NCBI RefSeq assembly: GCF_003933735.1
Contig: NZ_RSED01000017.1
Span: 23,953 to 87,952, forward strand
Reading direction: 5' to 3'
Source: Aquabacterium soli
GTDB taxonomy: Bacteria > Pseudomonadota > Gammaproteobacteria > Burkholderiales > Burkholderiaceae_C
Length of the DNA: 64,000 nt
Below the pieces are notes generated by a model, which saw only the letters and a program-made list of their open reading frames with translations, was not told where the DNA came from and ran no database searches. How positions within the stretch are numbered: position 1 is the stretch's first letter; the number at the start of each line of letters is the position of its first letter. Of this stretch, positions 61,629 through 64,000 are shown one piece after another. Both the position numbers and the translations under genes were made by a program.

Positions 61629-61741
61629 GCGGAGTGTCAGCTTGTGCTCAACTGTTCGCGAAGCTGCTGATCTGACGGGCGCGCAGGCGGGTCGGAGCGA
61701 TGGCGTACTGGCATGCCTTGATTGTAGTCAGCGGTCTGCAC

Positions 61742-62758
61742 TCAGCCCTTCTTTCTTCGCAGCAGCGTGCCGCCCACGACCATCAAGCCCGCCGCCATCA
61801 GTGCATAGGTCTGCGGCTCCGGCACGGCGCCCACCGCGAAGGTCTCGCTGACCAGCACGGTGCCATTGATGCGGAAGTCGACACTCCACAGGCCAAGGGC
61901 CGGGTCCTCAGGCAGCATGAAGGAGGCCGCCCAGCGCGCGAACGAATACTCGGCCACGTTCCACGCCGACTTGCCGACCTGTGTGCCATCGGGCCGGCGC
62001 CAGATGAAGTCGATGGTGTCGCCGCTGTTGGTGCCGAAGAAGTTGACCCACATGAACGCCCTGGCCCCGGTGTTGGGCTCGAACGCGCCGGCCTCGGGCG
62101 GGCGGTAGGTCCATTCGGTGTTGGTGGGCAGGTGGTTGGAAACGCCAGAGTCCAGGATGCCGCGCTGGTCGCCGGCGTAGGGCAGGGGAGAGACCCACCA
62201 CTTGGCCGGGTCCTGGTAGGTGTCGACGACCTGCCCGTTCTCGAACACCGCAAAGTGCAGGTGCGGGTCGGTCGACAGGCCGCTGCTGCCCACCAGGCCG
62301 ATGGTCTGTCCCGCCGTGACGGTCTGCCCGACGGCCACGTCGACCGAGCCCTTGGCCAGGTGCAGGTACTGGGTGGTGATGCCACCGCCGTGGTCGATGG
62401 TGATGTAGTTGGGGTTGTTGCCGCAGGGGGCGGCCCAGGAGCATTGGTCGTATTCGCCATCGTGCACGCTCACCACCGTGCCCGCGGCGGCGGCGAACAC
62501 GGGCACGTCGCGGTTCATCGCGGCGAAGTTGGGCAGCGTGAAGTCGATGGCGTCGTGGCCGTTGTACGAGTAGATGCCGCCAAGGTAATCGGACACGCCT
62601 GGTCCAGGGTTCGTGTCGACGTAGTTGACGATGGTCCAGTCCTTGAAGGGCTGGCCGCCGAGCGGGGAGATGAACTGGACGGCGTGGGCCGATGCGGACA
62701 AAGCCAGGGCGGCCGCAGCGTACAGGCTGCGGGCGACGGTGGCGGGCTGGATGACCAT
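61742..62758 (-). CDS. M23-family metallopeptidase with PEP-CTERM tail
   Basis: A 338-residue exported protein: signal peptide (about 1-26, ending ASAHA), an M23/LytM peptidase domain with zinc ligands His68 and Asp72 (GHDAID) and His166-x-His168 (HLHF), then a beta-rich domain (about 215-305) and a PEP-CTERM tail (VPEPQTYAL, hydrophobic segment, RRKKG). M23 enzymes cut peptidoglycan cross-links; the tail implies exosortase processing. The extra beta domain may bind the substrate. AAGGGAG lies 6 bases before the ATG. Confidence 0.9.
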   Translation of the reverse strand: MVIQPATVARSLYAAAALALSASAHAVQFISPLGGQPFKDWTIVNYVDTNPGPGVSDYLGGIYSYNGHDAIDFTLPNFAAMNRDVPVFAAAAGTVVSVHDGEYDQCSWAAPCGNNPNYITIDHGGGITTQYLHLAKGSVDVAVGQTVTAGQTIGLVGSSGLSTDPHLHFAVFENGQVVDTYQDPAKWWVSPLPYAGDQRGILDSGVSNHLPTNTEWTYRPPEAGAFEPNTGARAFMWVNFFGTNSGDTIDFIWRRPDGTQVGKSAWNVAEYSFARWAASFMLPEDPALGLWSVDFRINGTVLVSETFAVGAVPEPQTYALMAAGLMVVGGTLLRRKKG

Positions 62759-62881
62759 GGCGTGCTCCCTTGCAAACGGAAGCTTCAGATTGCAACCGGG
62801 TTTGCCGGGCGCTGCAAGGGTGCTGGGGACTTCAATCTTGGGGGACAGGATCACTGGTCCTGGAGACGCCGACGTGGCGTG

Positions 62882-64000
62882 TCAGGGTTTGGCACCGTTG
62901 GCATCCGGCCCTGGCACATTTCCGATCACCCGGTTCACCATCACATAACGGTTGCCCAGCCGCCCCTGGCTGGCCACCAGATCGCGGCGTGCCTGCAGAT
63001 AAGCGCGCTGCCCATCGAGTACCACGGTGAAATCCACCGTGCCGCCGTCGTAGCGGGCGCGGGCCAGATCGTAGGCTTTGCGGGTGCTGTCCAGCCGGGC
63101 CTGCATCTGCTGCGCCTGCTGGCGCTCGGCGGCGTAGCCGTTCAGCGCATCGTCGATCTCCTGCCAGGCCTGCAGCACGGTGCGCTGGTAGTTCACGGCC
63201 GCTTCCTGCTGCTCCAGCTCGCGCAACTGCACCACGCTCTTGCGGCGGCCGTGGTCGAACAAGGGCAGGTTCAGGGAGGGGCCGATGGACCAGGTGCGGC
63301 TGCCCCAATCGCTGAACTCGCCACGCAGGTAAGACTCATGGCCGAACTTCGCGCCCAGGCGGATGCTGGGGTACAGGTCGGCGCGCGCCACGCCGATGCT
63401 GGCCGTGGCGCGGTGCAGTTGCGCCTCGGCAGCGCGGATGTCGGGGCGGCGCAGGGCCAACTCCGAAGGCAGGCCCAGTGCCAGGTCGGGCGGTGTGGCC
63501 GGCGCGGTGTCCGCTGAGGGCACGGCCAGCAGACCGCGCAGGGCGCCGGGGCGCTCGCCCAGCAACAGCGCGATCTGGTTGGCGCTGCCGCTCTCCTGCG
63601 CGAGCAGGCTTGGCAACTGCCCCTCCACGGCTGACAGCTCGGCGCGTTGGCGCTCCAGGTCCAGGTGGTCCATCACGCCGCGTTTCACGCGGGCCTCCAG
63701 CAGGCCCAGGCGGTCCTGCAGGGCGGCGATGTCTTCGCGGGCCAGCTGGCTCTGGCGTTGCGCAGTGCGCAGGTCGATGTAGTGGCGGGCGACGTCGCTG
63801 GCCAGGCTCAGGCGGGCCAGGTCCAGCAGGGCGGCCTGGCGCTGCACGTCGGCATCAGCCGCTTCGATGCTGCCGCGCACGCGGCCCCACAGGTCCAGCT
63901 CCCAGGAGGCATCGAAGCCGGCCTGGTAGAGCGTGAAGGGCTCGCTGAGGAAATCCGCCAGGCGCGCACGGTCGCCGCCCAGCGCATCGAGCATGCGCGT
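62882..64000 (-). CDS. Outer-membrane efflux protein (NodT/TolC-like), partial
   Basis: The C-terminal 373 or so residues of an RND-type outer-membrane factor; the N terminus lies beyond the window. It shows the family's repeated helical hairpins: SWELDLWGRVRGSIEAADAD, RPDIRAAEAQLHRATASIGVARADLYPS and QEIDDALNGYAAERQQA. It would form the trimeric outer-membrane channel of a tripartite efflux pump. Pump and adaptor genes should lie beyond position 64000 on the same strand. Confidence 0.92.
   Translation of the reverse strand, partial: TRMLDALGGDRARLADFLSEPFTLYQAGFDASWELDLWGRVRGSIEAADADVQRQAALLDLARLSLASDVARHYIDLRTAQRQSQLAREDIAALQDRLGLLEARVKRGVMDHLDLERQRAELSAVEGQLPSLLAQESGSANQIALLLGERPGALRGLLAVPSADTAPATPPDLALGLPSELALRRPDIRAAEAQLHRATASIGVARADLYPSIRLGAKFGHESYLRGEFSDWGSRTWSIGPSLNLPLFDHGRRKSVVQLRELEQQEAAVNYQRTVLQAWQEIDDALNGYAAERQQAQQMQARLDSTRKAYDLARARYDGGTVDFTVVLDGQRAYLQARRDLVASQGRLGNRYVMVNRVIGNVPGPDANGAKP

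Noticed and set aside
1..64000. tRNA, rRNA, insertion sequences, prophage genes or CRISPR arrays
   Set aside because: None was recognised by reading; a covariance-model and repeat scan would be needed to exclude short or degenerate examples.

Overview
The window looks like chromosomal DNA of a high-GC betaproteobacterium, most likely of the order Burkholderiales (Comamonadaceae, Sphaerotilaceae or a relative). The reasons are high GC with strong G/C third-position bias, NADP-type malic enzyme, PHA-depolymerase-like and EpsE-like genes, two PEP-CTERM (exosortase-sorted) proteins, and an autotransporter with the long ESPR-type signal sequence. No rRNA, tRNA, insertion sequence, integrase or CRISPR array was seen.

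Layout. 1-3239: an amide-degradation locus. Aliphatic amidase (amiE, minus strand) is transcribed away from its sensor and antiterminator (amiC-amiR, plus strand). The amiE leader carries a terminator and an overlapping two-hairpin structure. 3.3-13.9 kb: housekeeping and c-di-GMP genes (secreted VOC protein, PHA-depolymerase-like esterase, CACHE-HAMP-GGDEF cyclase, EamA exporter, malic enzyme, GGDEF-EAL protein) and an EpsE-like polysaccharide export protein. 13.9-18.4 kb: RsmB-like rRNA methyltransferase, fatty-acid-hydroxylase-like protein, AraC regulator and a DUF2804 protein.

18.3-21.8 kb: an ECF41 sigma-factor locus. It holds the sigma gene, a CxxC carboxymuconolactone-decarboxylase (CMD) gene, an NAD(P)-binding protein and a second amidase-like gene that has lost all three catalytic residues. 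Two near-identical ECF41-type promoters sit directly before the sigma gene and before a sigma-region-4-like reading frame fused in frame to the CMD. 21.8-34 kb: a frameshifted metallo-beta-lactamase-fold gene, a PEP-CTERM protein, and many small enzymes, lipoproteins and membrane proteins, nearly all on the minus strand. 34.1-35.9 kb: a lower-GC island with a membrane protein, a gene interrupted by an in-frame amber codon, and a possible 19-residue peptide before a terminator.

35.9-46.0 kb: the most coherent system. A 1144-residue hybrid histidine kinase has an NCS1-type permease as its input domain, then a cysteine-rich linker, kinase and receiver. It overlaps a LuxR-type response regulator. 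Next come a PotABCD-like ABC importer with a Tat-type binding protein and a MetX-like alpha/beta hydrolase, closed by a terminator. This reads as sense, import and hydrolyse for an unknown small compound.

46.1-52.1 kb: a probable operon of methyltransferase, PaaK-like adenylating enzyme, autotransporter and lipoprotein hydrolase. 52.3-56.6 kb: a tightly overlapped run of small genes, mostly of unknown function. 56.8-64 kb: a Baeyer-Villiger-type monooxygenase with its own promoter, an MscS-family channel, a PEP-CTERM M23 peptidase, and the C-terminal part of an outer-membrane efflux protein that runs off the window.
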